DNA of 38,724 nucleotides from a virus: positions 1 to 38,724 of IMG/VR virus record IMGVR_UViG_3300042197_004567, one strand, 5' to 3'. Both the position numbers and the translations under genes were made by a program. Below are positions 24,301 to 30,068 of this stretch, piece by piece (positions within the stretch are counted from its first letter, which is position 1; each line of letters starts with the position of its first letter). The notes under the pieces were generated by a model. That model saw only the letters and a list, made by a program, of their open reading frames with translations, made no database searches and was not told the origin of the DNA.

Positions 24301-24634
24301 ACCGGTACGCTGCTACCAGTGCGGCGAGCCTTTCCGGTCTTACACGTTCAGCGACGTGTGGGACATGCGCATCGACGGCAAGATGCACAAGGTGCCGCTG
24401 ACCGCGGTGCCGGTCATGCGGTGTGACGCGTGCGACATCGCGGTCACCGACGGCGGGTCTGATGAGCAAATCGCGTGGTCGTACCGAGAGTACCTCCGCG
24501 CAAACGGCTTGAATACGCCGTGGCTGCGTTTTCGTCGGTGGGTGCGCCGCGATGTCGTGCGGACGTACCACCGTTGGAATTACTGGATTTTCAAAACCTT
24601 CTACCAACAGAAAGGGCACTCACATGCCTCTTGA
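24275..24634 (+). CDS. Small zinc-ribbon protein (YgiT/MqsA-like finger)
   Basis: 119 residues. RCYQCGEPFRSYTF (CxxC at about 13-16) and VPVMRCDACDIAVTDGGSDEQI (CxxC at about 50-53) match the two-CxxC layout of the YgiT/MqsA-type zinc finger, including the VPV-x-C-x-x-C block. In the antitoxin family this finger precedes a HTH. Here it is followed by a basic helical tail (WLRFRRWVRRDVVRTYHRWNYW), so an antitoxin role is not supported and no toxin gene is adjacent. GGAGGACGACGACG before the ATG is an excellent ribosome site lying within the upstream gene. Confidence 0.6.
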   Translation: MPKDTARYKPVRCYQCGEPFRSYTFSDVWDMRIDGKMHKVPLTAVPVMRCDACDIAVTDGGSDEQIAWSYREYLRANGLNTPWLRFRRWVRRDVVRTYHRWNYWIFKTFYQQKGHSHAS

Positions 24635-24848
24635 AATCGAACTGCTGCTCGCCGCGTGGGACAACGCCAAGAAAAACGCCTTCGGGGGCGACGGCTGGAA
24701 CATCGACCCCGAGACGGGCGAAGTGCTCACCGGCGGCATGTCCGACGATCTGGCCGACCTTGTTGCCGATATTGACGACAGAATGATGGACCTCCTCGAT
24801 CACTATGCGGACGAGGAAGTTGAGGACCCCACGGCGTTTGCGGTCTAA
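24624..24848 (+). CDS. Small acidic hypothetical protein
   Basis: 74 residues from ATG 24624, within the end of the previous gene and preceded by AAAGGG. It has a helical N-terminus (MPLEIELLLAAWDNAKKNAFG), then NIDPETGEVLTGGMSDDLADLVADIDDRMMDLLDHYADEE, a strongly acidic helix. Unknown family. The net negative charge resembles small phage DNA-mimic or host-takeover proteins, but nothing specific shows that. Confidence 0.5.
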   Translation: MPLEIELLLAAWDNAKKNAFGGDGWNIDPETGEVLTGGMSDDLADLVADIDDRMMDLLDHYADEEVEDPTAFAV

Positions 24849-24875
24849 GTTTCATTCCTGCACAAAGGACGCACG

Positions 24876-25034
24876 ATGCATCTGCTTCGCGTTGGTGGCG
24901 AGTTTAACGGCGGAACAATCATCGGAATTTTCCGGGACGGCGTGCTCACCCGGAAGGGCGAGTACACGCGGTTCTACCCGCAGCAGTCCGTCGAACGGAT
25001 TCTGGAACAGCATTCACACTGGTTGGCGGCCTAA
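24876..25034 (+). CDS. 52-residue hypothetical protein
   Basis: MHLLRVGGEFNGGTIIGIFRDGVLTRKGEYTRFYPQQSVERILEQHSHWLAA, split as strand-strand-helix. AAAGGACG lies before the ATG, and the frame is flanked by short gaps, so it is likely real. It is too short to place in a family. Confidence 0.5.
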   Translation: MHLLRVGGEFNGGTIIGIFRDGVLTRKGEYTRFYPQQSVERILEQHSHWLAA

Positions 25035-25054
25035 CCTTTTTTAGAAAGGCTTCT

Positions 25055-25342
25055 ATGGGGTATTACATCGAAACCGTGCAGCCCAAGAACAAGGCGGCGG
25101 CGATCCGACAGGAACTCGACGCGCTCGATATCACCGTCGACGAGGCGGAGTTCTTTCTCAAGGAACAGATGGGCGGCGCAATCATCTGCGTGGTCGATAA
25201 CGGCCCGTTCGAGGCGGCGGCGTACTGCTACAGCCTCGACGAGTTCCGGGCGTTCAACCGCGCCGACGACCCGAGGCCCCGGACGTGGCTGCTGGTTCAG
25301 GATGAAGCCAAGGTGAAAGAACTCACCCGCTTCAACAAGTAA
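25055..25342 (+). CDS. Small hypothetical protein
   Basis: 95 residues (MGYYIETVQPKNKAAAIRQELDAL). It has an alpha/beta pattern with a cluster of hydrophobic strands (GGAIICVVDNGPFEAAAYCYS) and a C-terminal DEAKVKELTRFNK helix. GAAAGG precedes the ATG. The arrangement resembles small phage regulatory proteins only in size. Its stop lies 29 bases before a strong hairpin, so transcription or RNA stability may be set there. Confidence 0.55.
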   Translation: MGYYIETVQPKNKAAAIRQELDALDITVDEAEFFLKEQMGGAIICVVDNGPFEAAAYCYSLDEFRAFNRADDPRPRTWLLVQDEAKVKELTRFNK

Positions 25343-25371
25343 ACATTCGCCCGGTGCGGGGCGTCAACGGT

Positions 25372-25395
25372 CCTGCCGGGCGCACCCCCGGCAGG
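25372..25395 (+). promoter_or_regulatory. Perfect 9-bp GC hairpin before secreted-protein gene
   Basis: CCTGCCGGG at 25372-25380 pairs with CCCGGCAGG at 25387-25395 around a six-base loop. No T-run follows, so it is not a classical terminator. It lies eight bases before the GGAGG of the next gene and may protect mRNA or modulate initiation. Confidence 0.5.
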
Positions 25396-25412
25396 CATTC
25401 ATGGAGGATTGC

Positions 25413-25775
25413 ATGGTTCGCGTTTTGCTGGCTCTCTTGGTCGTGTGTGCGGCGGTGACGGCAGAGGCAGCGCCGCGGTGGCGCCGCTCGTCGCCGGCGC
25501 GCGGGTACGTGAGTACGCCGCAGAAGGTGGAAAGTTACACCGGGTATGCCGGCGGGCATACCGGTTCGGCGCAGGGCGTGGCCGAGATGATGGCCAGCCG
25601 GGGTGTGATGCAACACTTCGGCGGCAACTCGGGCTACGAGGGCGTCGGTATGGGGTCCAGCCCCGAAGAGGCGTTAAACAACTGCTGCTACAGCCGCAAT
25701 GGCTGGGCCGTGGTCGATCAGGGCGTTGCACTCGGGGTAAATGGGCGTTACTATGCGTGTAAGCGGTACCGCTGA
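25413..25775 (+). CDS. Small secreted protein of planctomycete-like type
   Basis: 120 residues from ATG 25413, chosen because GGAGG lies six bases upstream (inside an earlier in-frame ATG at 25401). MVRVLLALLVVCAAVTAEA is a classic signal peptide. The mature part is ARGYVSTP, then SYTGYAGGHTGSAQGVAEMM and QHFGGNSGYEGVGMGSSPEEA-LNNCCYSRNG, with a terminal RYYACKRYR. I recall this core (HFGGNSGYEG, NCCY, CKRYR) from short exported planctomycete proteins, so it may be captured from the host; that recall is unverified. Two adjacent Cys plus a third near the end may form disulfides. Function unknown. Confidence 0.6.
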   Translation: MVRVLLALLVVCAAVTAEAAPRWRRSSPARGYVSTPQKVESYTGYAGGHTGSAQGVAEMMASRGVMQHFGGNSGYEGVGMGSSPEEALNNCCYSRNGWAVVDQGVALGVNGRYYACKRYR

Positions 25776-25782
25776 CTAGCAA

Positions 25783-25831
25783 ACTCGTGATGCTTGGGTT
25801 GGGGAATCCCGGCCGGCACACTTTCACGAGT
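25783..25831 (+). promoter_or_regulatory. Hairpin after the secreted-protein gene
   Basis: ACTCGTGA at 25783-25790 pairs with TCACGAGT at 25824-25831 around a structured 33-base loop (GGG/CCC pairs inside). CTTTT follows. It may be a weak terminator or an RNA end signal for the secreted-protein transcript. Confidence 0.35.
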
Positions 25832-25838
25832 CTTTTCG

Positions 25839-25884
25839 GGCGGGCACGGCAGTTTTGCCCAAGGCTGTCGTGCCCGCCTCTTTC
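25839..25884 (+). terminator. 14-bp stem-loop with short T-rich tail
   Basis: GGCGGGCACGGCAG (25839-25852) pairs with CTGTCGTGCCCGCC (25865-25878), one G-U pair, loop of 12 bases, then TCTTTCT. It is strong enough to end transcripts, or to shield the start region of the next gene, whose ribosome site GAGGTGACC lies 10 bases on. Confidence 0.5.
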
Positions 25885-25896
25885 TACGAGGTGACC

Positions 25897-26331
25897 ATGT
25901 CTGAACCCAAGAAGTGTAAATACACGGTCAAGCGGTTTGCCAAGATGCTGACCGTGCATTCCGACAAGCGCGTGACGTTTCAGGACGCCATCGATCTGCG
26001 GGCATTTATTCTTCCGCAGGCGGGTATCGAAAACGTCGAGTTTCAGTCGTTGACAGAACTCGTCACCACGATCACCGTCGACGAGGCCAGCGTCTGGACG
26101 CACGAGCGCAACGAGTATTGGCCCGGACTTGTTGAGCGGGGTGATTTGCTGGCTATTGCCAATCAGCAATTCGAACCACCGCGCGCCACCATTGCCGAAC
26201 TGGGGCCGTTGCCGTGGCAGGTGCGCGTCGAGTTTGAGGTGCATCCGGATAAAGTTGCGGCATGGCTCGCCGCGACGGGTTTTCCACAGATTTCACGGGC
26301 CAAAGAGCCTGACGACGCCCCGGCGGAATAA
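25897..26331 (+). CDS. Hypothetical alpha/beta protein
   Basis: 144 residues from ATG 25897 with GAGGTG upstream; the longer frame from 25855 runs through the hairpin and is rejected. KYTVKRFAKMLTVHSDKRVTFQDAIDLRAFI is followed by repeated strands (VEFQSLTELVTTITVDEA and WQVRVEFEVHPDKVAAWLAATGF). The second half reads like a ferredoxin-like strand-helix-strand. I do not recognise the family. Its stop lies five bases before tRNA-Glu, so it may be co-transcribed with the RNA genes. Confidence 0.55.
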   Translation: MSEPKKCKYTVKRFAKMLTVHSDKRVTFQDAIDLRAFILPQAGIENVEFQSLTELVTTITVDEASVWTHERNEYWPGLVERGDLLAIANQQFEPPRATIAELGPLPWQVRVEFEVHPDKVAAWLAATGFPQISRAKEPDDAPAE

Positions 26332-26336
26332 GCCAC

Positions 26337-26409
26337 GGCCCTATCGTCTAGAGGCCTAGGACACCGCCCTTTCACGGCGGGAACTGGAGTTCGAATCTCC
26401 ATAGGGTCA
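26337..26409 (+). tRNA. trnE: tRNA-Glu(UUC)
   Basis: 73 nt. Acceptor GGCCCTA/TAGGGTC (one G-U pair), anticodon arm CCGCC-CTTTCAC-GGCGG with anticodon TTC, T arm TGGAG-TTCGAAT-CTCCA with a normal T loop, D loop TCTAGAGGCCTAGGA containing GG. Discriminator A; CCA not encoded. It is the first gene of a run of stable RNAs. Confidence 0.95.
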
Positions 26410-26418
26410 ATGTTAAAC

Positions 26419-26475
26419 GCCCCGATCATATGGGCAAACCACCAGATTTTGTTGTCTTTGTGATATGCTCGGGGC
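26419..26475 (+). ncRNA. 57-nt structured hairpin between tRNA-Glu and a tRNA-like RNA
   Basis: GCCCCGA (26419-26425) pairs with TCGGGGC (26469-26475). Inside it CATAT/ATATG and CAAA/TTTG extend the stem. The element begins ten bases after tRNA-Glu and ends ten bases before the next structured RNA. It has a tRNA-like 7-bp closing stem but no T arm. It could be a processing signal, small RNA or attenuator; there is no T-run. Confidence 0.4.
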
Positions 26476-26484
26476 TATTCACAC

Positions 26485-26646
26485 GCGTGCGTCCGGAACC
26501 ATCGACTGACCGTTTGGGATAACCCATTCGAAAAATCACGGGGCTGGGCACTAATCCCGGTCTACCCGCAATGATTTCTTGCCGGGGTTATACGTCAAGA
26601 TAGAATGCCACTTCGCTTCGCTGGGGTTCGACTCCCCGGGCACGCT
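26485..26646 (+). ncRNA. 162-nt three-way-junction RNA with tRNA-like T arm
   Basis: A closing stem GCGTGC (26485-26490) / GCACGC (26640-26645) encloses two arms. One is a canonical T arm, CTGGGG-TTCGACT-CCCCGG (26621-26639). The other is a long nested hairpin (26507-26597): TGAC(C)GT with ACGTCA, ATAACCC with GGGTTAT (26519-26525/26585-26591), AAATCA with TGATTT (26533-26538/26572-26577), CGGG with CCCG, and CTGGG-CACTAAT-CCCGG at the tip. There is no D arm and no normal anticodon arm. It lies between tRNA-Glu and the tmRNA. I know no family with this layout. It may be a tRNA-derived small RNA or a degenerate tRNA with an expanded arm. Confidence 0.5.
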
Positions 26647-26649
26647 TTC

Positions 26650-27004
26650 GGGGCCGATTTTAGATTCGACGGGATAAGGAAGATTAAAACTGCATGCCGT
26701 GGTTGATCGGGTGGCCACGTTAAAACTCGATTACGTTTCTAACCGGCGCGTTTGCTCCGGCCCTCGCTGCCTGACCTCGGTCCGGCGGTGGGTGGGGCGG
26801 CCTGAGCCCCATCGCCCAATCAGGTTGATCGTGGTAAGCCACGTGCGTCGGTCCGGCAAAGAAATCGGACAGGATCGTGGTAGTCCACGTGACTCCGCTA
26901 AGTGTGCGGATAGCATTGCCGGTTGGTGAAAAATAACCGGATACGCATGTAGACGTTTTAGTTGGAGATATCGCCGGACGCCGGTGCAAATCCGGCCGGC
27001 TCCA
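26650..27004 (+). ncRNA. ssrA: tmRNA (transfer-messenger RNA)
   Basis: 355 nt. It rescues stalled ribosomes and tags incomplete proteins. The tRNA-like ends pair GGGGCCG (26650-26656) with CGGCTCC (26997-27003), discriminator A, T arm GCCGG-TGCAAAT-CCGGC. The conserved GATTCGACGGGAT block follows the 5' end. Helix H2 pairs TTAAAAC and TGCATGC with GCATGTA and GTTTTAG near 26945-26961, with a three-base bulge. Pseudoknot 1: CGTGG/CCACG plus GATCG/CGATT. The tag frame starts at GGC 26745 and encodes GAFAPALAA, then TGA. A second pseudoknot (GGGGC/GCCCC interleaved with CCTGA/TCAGG) and several hairpins follow. T-loop position 55 is G instead of U. CCA is not encoded. Confidence 0.93.
26745..26774 (+). 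other. tmRNA tag reading frame (GAFAPALAA, TGA)
   Basis: The resume codon is GGC at 26745, preceded by TAACC, comparable to the TAGTC before the E. coli resume codon. With the alanine carried by tmRNA the tag would be A-GAFAPALAA. The ALAA end is the standard degron read by ClpXP and similar proteases, so tagged proteins should be degraded by host machinery. Confidence 0.88.
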
Positions 27005-27018
27005 CTTTGTGCCAGAAA

Positions 27019-27058
27019 CGCCGCAGATTTTGCGGCGATTAACGGAACAATCGCCGCA
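27019..27058 (+). promoter_or_regulatory. Mutually exclusive hairpins after tmRNA
   Basis: TGCGGCG at 27031-27037 can pair with CGCCGCA upstream (27019-27025, five-base loop) or, as TGCGGCGATT, with AATCGCCGCA downstream (27049-27058, 10 bp). GCCAG (27011-27015) and CTGGC (27072-27076) could enclose the set. This resembles a two-state RNA or a 3'-end processing region. Confidence 0.45.
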
Positions 27059-27086
27059 AGAGGCGGATTGACTGGCGTGCTACAGT

Positions 27087-27129
27087 GCTGGGGCGGATTG
27101 GGCTAACCCTCAGTCCGCCCCGGCTGTTT
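27087..27129 (+). terminator. Strong intrinsic terminator of the RNA gene run
   Basis: GCTGGGGCGGA (27087-27097) pairs with TCCGCCCCGGC (27114-27124), with GGG-CTAA-CCC inside the loop. TGTTTT follows. It closes the run tRNA-Glu, hairpin RNA, tRNA-like RNA and tmRNA, and precedes the next gene by about 35 bases. Confidence 0.7.
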
Positions 27130-27162
27130 TGACAACAATACACACTCTTCGCAGGAGACGGC

Positions 27163-27531
27163 ATGCGATACTTTTCACCGGCGGCGCTCAAAGAACTCTT
27201 TTCGCTCATCGATCAGGGCTTTGAAAAACTGGCCAGCGTCGAGCGCGAACTGACGATGCTGACGCTTTTTAGCGTTGGTGCGACGCCCGAGGCCAAGGCG
27301 GTGAAAACCGCGCTCGACGGCATTGGCGCCGAGCAGCAACTGCGGTTTATTGAAGAAGCCCGGCAGACGTTGAGCGTCGTCCGAGAAAAACTCGGGTCCG
27401 ACACATTTAACGACGACGACGCCGAAGAGGTCTGTCAGGTGCTCGACCGTGTCAAGGCCATCGGCAGGAACATGCGCAGTTCGGCCGAAACGTACGGCAG
27501 GCACCTCCAGCGCATCGCCGAAACCAACTAA
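27163..27531 (+). CDS. Helical hypothetical protein
   Basis: 122 residues, almost wholly helical (LKELFSLIDQGFEKLASVERELTML and RFIEEARQTLSVVREKL). CAGGAGACGGC precedes the ATG. Charged heptads suggest a helical bundle or coiled coil. No family recognised. A 14-base gap separates it from the next gene, so the two are probably co-translated. Confidence 0.55.
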   Translation: MRYFSPAALKELFSLIDQGFEKLASVERELTMLTLFSVGATPEAKAVKTALDGIGAEQQLRFIEEARQTLSVVREKLGSDTFNDDDAEEVCQVLDRVKAIGRNMRSSAETYGRHLQRIAETN

Positions 27532-27545
27532 CTGGAGATACCAGT

Positions 27546-27815
27546 ATGTTCGACGTTCAATTTTATCTGGGGCGCGTCCGCAGCGAGGCCCATCTGGCGC
27601 GCCTCGCAAACGTCGCGGCGTATTTAGACAACAATAAGAATAAGTTCTCGTGCACGCTGTCTGTGGTCGAGGGCGCGGCCCTGTTTGACATCTGCCCGCA
27701 CGACTCGGTCGCCGCGCAGCGCTATGATTCACCGGAAAAGTTTCGTCTGTACGCGGCGGAACTAACAATGCACGCCCTCGTCAAGGAACTCGCGCATAAT
27801 GAGCCGGATAGATGA
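27546..27815 (+). CDS. Hypothetical protein
   Basis: 89 residues (MFDVQFYLGRVRSEAHLARLANVAAYL), alpha/beta. CTGGAGATACC precedes the ATG. The middle has KFSCTLSVVEGAALFDIC and the end a helix (FRLYAAELTMHALVKELAH). Unknown family. The next gene starts 17 bases before its stop. Confidence 0.55.
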   Translation: MFDVQFYLGRVRSEAHLARLANVAAYLDNNKNKFSCTLSVVEGAALFDICPHDSVAAQRYDSPEKFRLYAAELTMHALVKELAHNEPDR

Positions 27816-28050
27816 CGAAAATTGGGCTACGTTAGAAGAACTTTTAGAGGAGTGGCATCATCCAGAACACGGACTAAACGATGTTCCGATGTCCGAACTC
27901 ACCGCCCGTTTACAACAACTTTCGGAAAAAAACTACGTGGAAATCGCGTGGGACGATGAAATTAACGAACCAATTTTTCGTTTAACAACCGCAGCCTACG
28001 AAAAATACCGGCCCCGCCACGAACAAAACGGAGGCGTCGATGCCACCTAA
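27799..28050 (+). CDS. Small winged-helix-like hypothetical protein
   Basis: 83 residues (MSRIDDENWATLEELLEEWHHPEHGLNDVPMSELTARLQQLSEKNYVEI). The helix-helix-strand order ending in a wing-like IAWDDEINEPIFRLTTAAYEKY resembles a compact winged helix, but basic residues are few, so DNA binding is only a possibility. The codons are AT-richer than the neighbours. It overlaps both flanking genes. Confidence 0.5.
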   Translation: MSRIDDENWATLEELLEEWHHPEHGLNDVPMSELTARLQQLSEKNYVEIAWDDEINEPIFRLTTAAYEKYRPRHEQNGGVDAT

Positions 28051-28333
28051 ACTCGACCACTACGGCAAATGCCCTGAATGCGGCGCCAACTGGGCCGCTG
28101 CCGATATCTTCGATGTCCTGCGCCCCCAAGACTGGTGCAAGGACAAGTCCGACGAGGAACTCCGGGCCCACATCCAGCAGAGTTACAGCCCGCCCTACAA
28201 GTTCAGCCGGCTTATTGGCGTTGAACTCGCGTACGACCACCCGGACCACTATGACGGCGTAAGTTACTGGATGTGCCCCGACTGCAAGCACCAATTTCCC
28301 CGATTTCAGAAACCCCCAAGGACTGACCCGTGA
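28040..28333 (+). CDS. Small zinc-ribbon phage protein
   Basis: 97 residues. GKCPECGANW near the start and WMCPDCKHQFPRF near the end form a two-CxxC zinc ribbon, as in small phage proteins. The middle (DIFDVLRPQDWCKDKSDEELRAHIQQSY) is helical and then strand-rich (FSRLIGVELAYDHPDHYDGVSYW). I recall similar proteins in many phages, with no assigned role. The stop overlaps the next ATG region by four bases. Confidence 0.6.
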   Translation: MPPKLDHYGKCPECGANWAAADIFDVLRPQDWCKDKSDEELRAHIQQSYSPPYKFSRLIGVELAYDHPDHYDGVSYWMCPDCKHQFPRFQKPPRTDP

Positions 28334-29019
28334 AAGTTTACATCGGCCCCTACGACCACTGGTTTCAGCCGGCCACGTGGCTCAAGAGTTGGATTCACTG
28401 GTGGTACGGCTTCGGCCGCAACCGGCACTGGCACGTCGTTCAGCGGTTGAAGTACGAGCCCCACCGCGAACTGGACGACTTAGACGACTGGATTCGCCGG
28501 CTCTGGCTGTACCGCGGTTTAAATATCATTGAACGCTGGGTGGCCAACCGCGCCGAGCGCTCCATCCAGATTCGCATTGATAAATACGACGTCTGGAATC
28601 TGGGCGATACCTTGGCCCTGATCGCGCTGCCCATGCTCTACGAGTTTAAAAAGCAGGGCATTCAGGGTGCGCCTCCTGTGGACGACGCTGATGTCCCGGA
28701 ATATCTGCGTTCCACGGCCGCCCCGCCGCTCACCCCCGAAGAGCAGAATACCGGCCATGTCGACAAACTCTGGCACCAGCGTTGGCGGTGGGTGGTGGAC
28801 GAAATGATCTGGGCGATGGAGCAAATCTGCGATCCCGAAGCCGGCAGCCGGTTTCACTACGACAAAGACCCGGACAAGCCCCGCGACGAACCCGGCCTCT
28901 CGTTTGAAGAGCGCATGGACCAAGGCGAGTTCGACAAAGAGGGGTACATGCAGTTTGCCGAGCGCAAGCGCAATGGCCTCCGGCTCTTTGGTGTGTACTT
29001 CGAAGATCTCTGGAATTAA
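28330..29019 (+). CDS. Conserved phage protein (KVYIGPY / KYDVWNLGDTLA family)
   Basis: 229 residues. MKVYIGPYDHWFQPATW, then RSIQIRIDKYDVWNLGDTLALIALPML, a VDDADVPEYLRSTAAPP block, WVVDEMIWAMEQI and a terminal RKRNGLRLFGVYFEDLWN form a pattern I recall from a large family of conserved hypothetical proteins in tailed phages, especially T4-like and cyanophages. All hallmark blocks are present in order and length is normal, so it is intact. No function has been assigned that I know. Start overlaps the previous stop. Confidence 0.8.
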   Translation: MKVYIGPYDHWFQPATWLKSWIHWWYGFGRNRHWHVVQRLKYEPHRELDDLDDWIRRLWLYRGLNIIERWVANRAERSIQIRIDKYDVWNLGDTLALIALPMLYEFKKQGIQGAPPVDDADVPEYLRSTAAPPLTPEEQNTGHVDKLWHQRWRWVVDEMIWAMEQICDPEAGSRFHYDKDPDKPRDEPGLSFEERMDQGEFDKEGYMQFAERKRNGLRLFGVYFEDLWN

Positions 29020-29046
29020 CAATGGGCAGCCTCAATTTTGCCCCAA

Positions 29047-29066
29047 ATCCGGGCATATCACATGAG
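29047..29066 (+). promoter_or_regulatory. Candidate phage promoter, ATCCGGGCATATC motif (copy A)
   Basis: ATCCGGGCATATCACATGAG in the gap 29020-29200. The gap contains no other convincing gene. The same 13-base core recurs 80 bases later and at 30069. Confidence 0.42.
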
Positions 29067-29126
29067 CACCGGATAGCCGTCACCGGCGTTATCTAAAAAG
29101 GGTGTCGAGCAGAAAATGACACCAGC

Positions 29127-29140
29127 ATCCGGGCATATCT
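29127..29140 (+). promoter_or_regulatory. Candidate phage promoter, ATCCGGGCATATCT motif (copy B)
   Basis: Exact match to the core of copy A (80 bases upstream). It lies upstream of the small membrane gene and the papain-like gene. A start of RNA near 29148 would give a leader of about 50 bases to the TTG at 29201. Confidence 0.42.
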
Positions 29141-29200
29141 GGTGCAGGCCCGTGTTGTATGGGTCGCCCGCGCCAGCGGTCTCTGGCTGGAGTTCTGGTT

Positions 29201-29314
29201 TTGACAACTAAAGATCAGTACTGGGCGGTGTTTCTCGCGATTGCGCTGCCGACGCTTGGCGTTGCGCTGCTCTTTTCGTGGCTTGCAAACATCGCCCGCC
29301 CTGCTGGTCTGTAA
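29201..29314 (+). CDS. 37-residue single-pass membrane protein
   Basis: TTG start with TGGAG eight bases upstream; LTTKDQYWAVFLAIALPTLG and VALLFSWLANIARPAGL form one long hydrophobic helix. An in-frame ATG at 29159 would add 14 residues but has a weaker ribosome site. It lies 12 bases before the papain-like gene, with which it is probably co-expressed. Confidence 0.45.
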   Translation: MTTKDQYWAVFLAIALPTLGVALLFSWLANIARPAGL

Positions 29315-29326
29315 CGGAGGACAGCC

Positions 29327-29983
29327 ATGCGTTTGTTTCTTATCCGGACGGTCGTGGGTTTTGTCGTCATAATGGGGTTGTTTGTGTTGTGGGTGGGGTG
29401 GACGCTGTTTTCCACCTATCTCACGCTCAACAAGTACCAGCCGCAAGTAGGCGACGTGCTTGTGCAGGACATCGACCCCTGTGGCCGACTGCTTCGCACG
29501 GTCAAGGGCGTCACGCAATCCGAGTGGTGCCATTGCGGCGTGGTGGATTACAAGGACGGTCAGTGGGTGGTCTGTGAAGCGGTGGGCAGTGGCGTCAGGT
29601 ATACACCCCTGTACTACTTTCTGCTCCGGGGCGACAAATTTCACTTTGCCGCCTACCGGCTCACGGCTCCGCTGCGCCACCATGCCAGTTTGTTCGCCGC
29701 CAGTTGCGCCCAGTACGTCGGCCGCCCGTATGACATCCAATACGAGTTGGACGACGAGAAGATTTACTGTTCAGAACTGGTTTACAAAGCCTACAAGGTG
29801 GCCACGGGCGAGACCCTTGGCGTCGTGCAGCGCTTTGGCGACCTGAACTGGCAGCCCCATAAAGACGACATTATCTATTATCACGGAAACGGGGATTTGC
29901 CCTTGGACCGGGAAGTCGTCACCCCGGCTTCGATTCCACTGTCTCCGCAATTGGAGAAAGTGATCGAGGTTAAGGCGGCCTAA
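29327..29983 (+). CDS. YiiX-like permuted papain-fold hydrolase with N-terminal anchor
   Basis: 218 residues. The N-terminus (about 5-30) is a transmembrane anchor (VVGFVVIMGLFVLWVGWTLF). The rest fits the permuted papain-like (C92/YiiX) fold: GDVLVQDIDPCGRLLRTVKG, a His at 69 in EWCHCGVVDY, CEAVGSGVRYTPL, and the nucleophile Cys 148 in YCSELVYKAY, with QYVGRPYDIQYE before it. These enzymes cleave amide or ester bonds of lipids or peptidoglycan-type substrates. The likely location is the periplasmic face of the membrane. A phage would use it for envelope remodelling or lysis; that is inference. GGAGG precedes the ATG. A terminator follows. Confidence 0.75.
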   Translation: MRLFLIRTVVGFVVIMGLFVLWVGWTLFSTYLTLNKYQPQVGDVLVQDIDPCGRLLRTVKGVTQSEWCHCGVVDYKDGQWVVCEAVGSGVRYTPLYYFLLRGDKFHFAAYRLTAPLRHHASLFAASCAQYVGRPYDIQYELDDEKIYCSELVYKAYKVATGETLGVVQRFGDLNWQPHKDDIIYYHGNGDLPLDREVVTPASIPLSPQLEKVIEVKAA

Positions 29984-30001
29984 AGCGGTTTATTCAATCA
30001 T

Positions 30002-30035
30002 GGGGGGTAACTGTAACCAGTTCCCCCCTTTTTTT
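30002..30035 (+). terminator. Intrinsic terminator after papain-like gene
   Basis: GGGGGG-T-AACTG pairs with CAGTT-CCCCCC (11 bp, one bulged T) with a TAAC loop, followed by seven Ts at 30029-30035. A textbook Rho-independent terminator. Confidence 0.9.
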
Positions 30036-30049
30036 AGATATCAGCGCTC
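30029..30049 (+). repeat. 21-base terminator-tail repeat, copy 1
   Basis: Seven Ts followed by AGATATCAGCGCTC. Identical to 30358-30378, which also directly follows a terminator stem. The AGATATCAGCGCTC part lies beyond the expected RNA end, so its conservation needs a reason other than termination. Confidence 0.85.
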
Positions 30050-30068
30050 AACCTAAATAATCAACATA

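Noticed and set aside
24275-24634. Toxin-antitoxin system based on the YgiT/MqsA-like finger
   Set aside because: The HTH half of MqsA is absent and no toxin gene lies beside it.
26485-26646. A second intron-containing tRNA
   Set aside because: Acceptor and T arm are present but there is no anticodon arm, no D arm and no group I core motif; annotated instead as an unassigned RNA.
26699-26929. 76-codon frame across the tmRNA
   Set aside because: The sequence is explained by tmRNA pairing and tag frame; no ribosome site and no protein-like composition.
27129-27134. TTGACA as a -35 box
   Set aside because: It lies only 29 bases before the start codon and no -10 box fits; it is the tail of the terminator.
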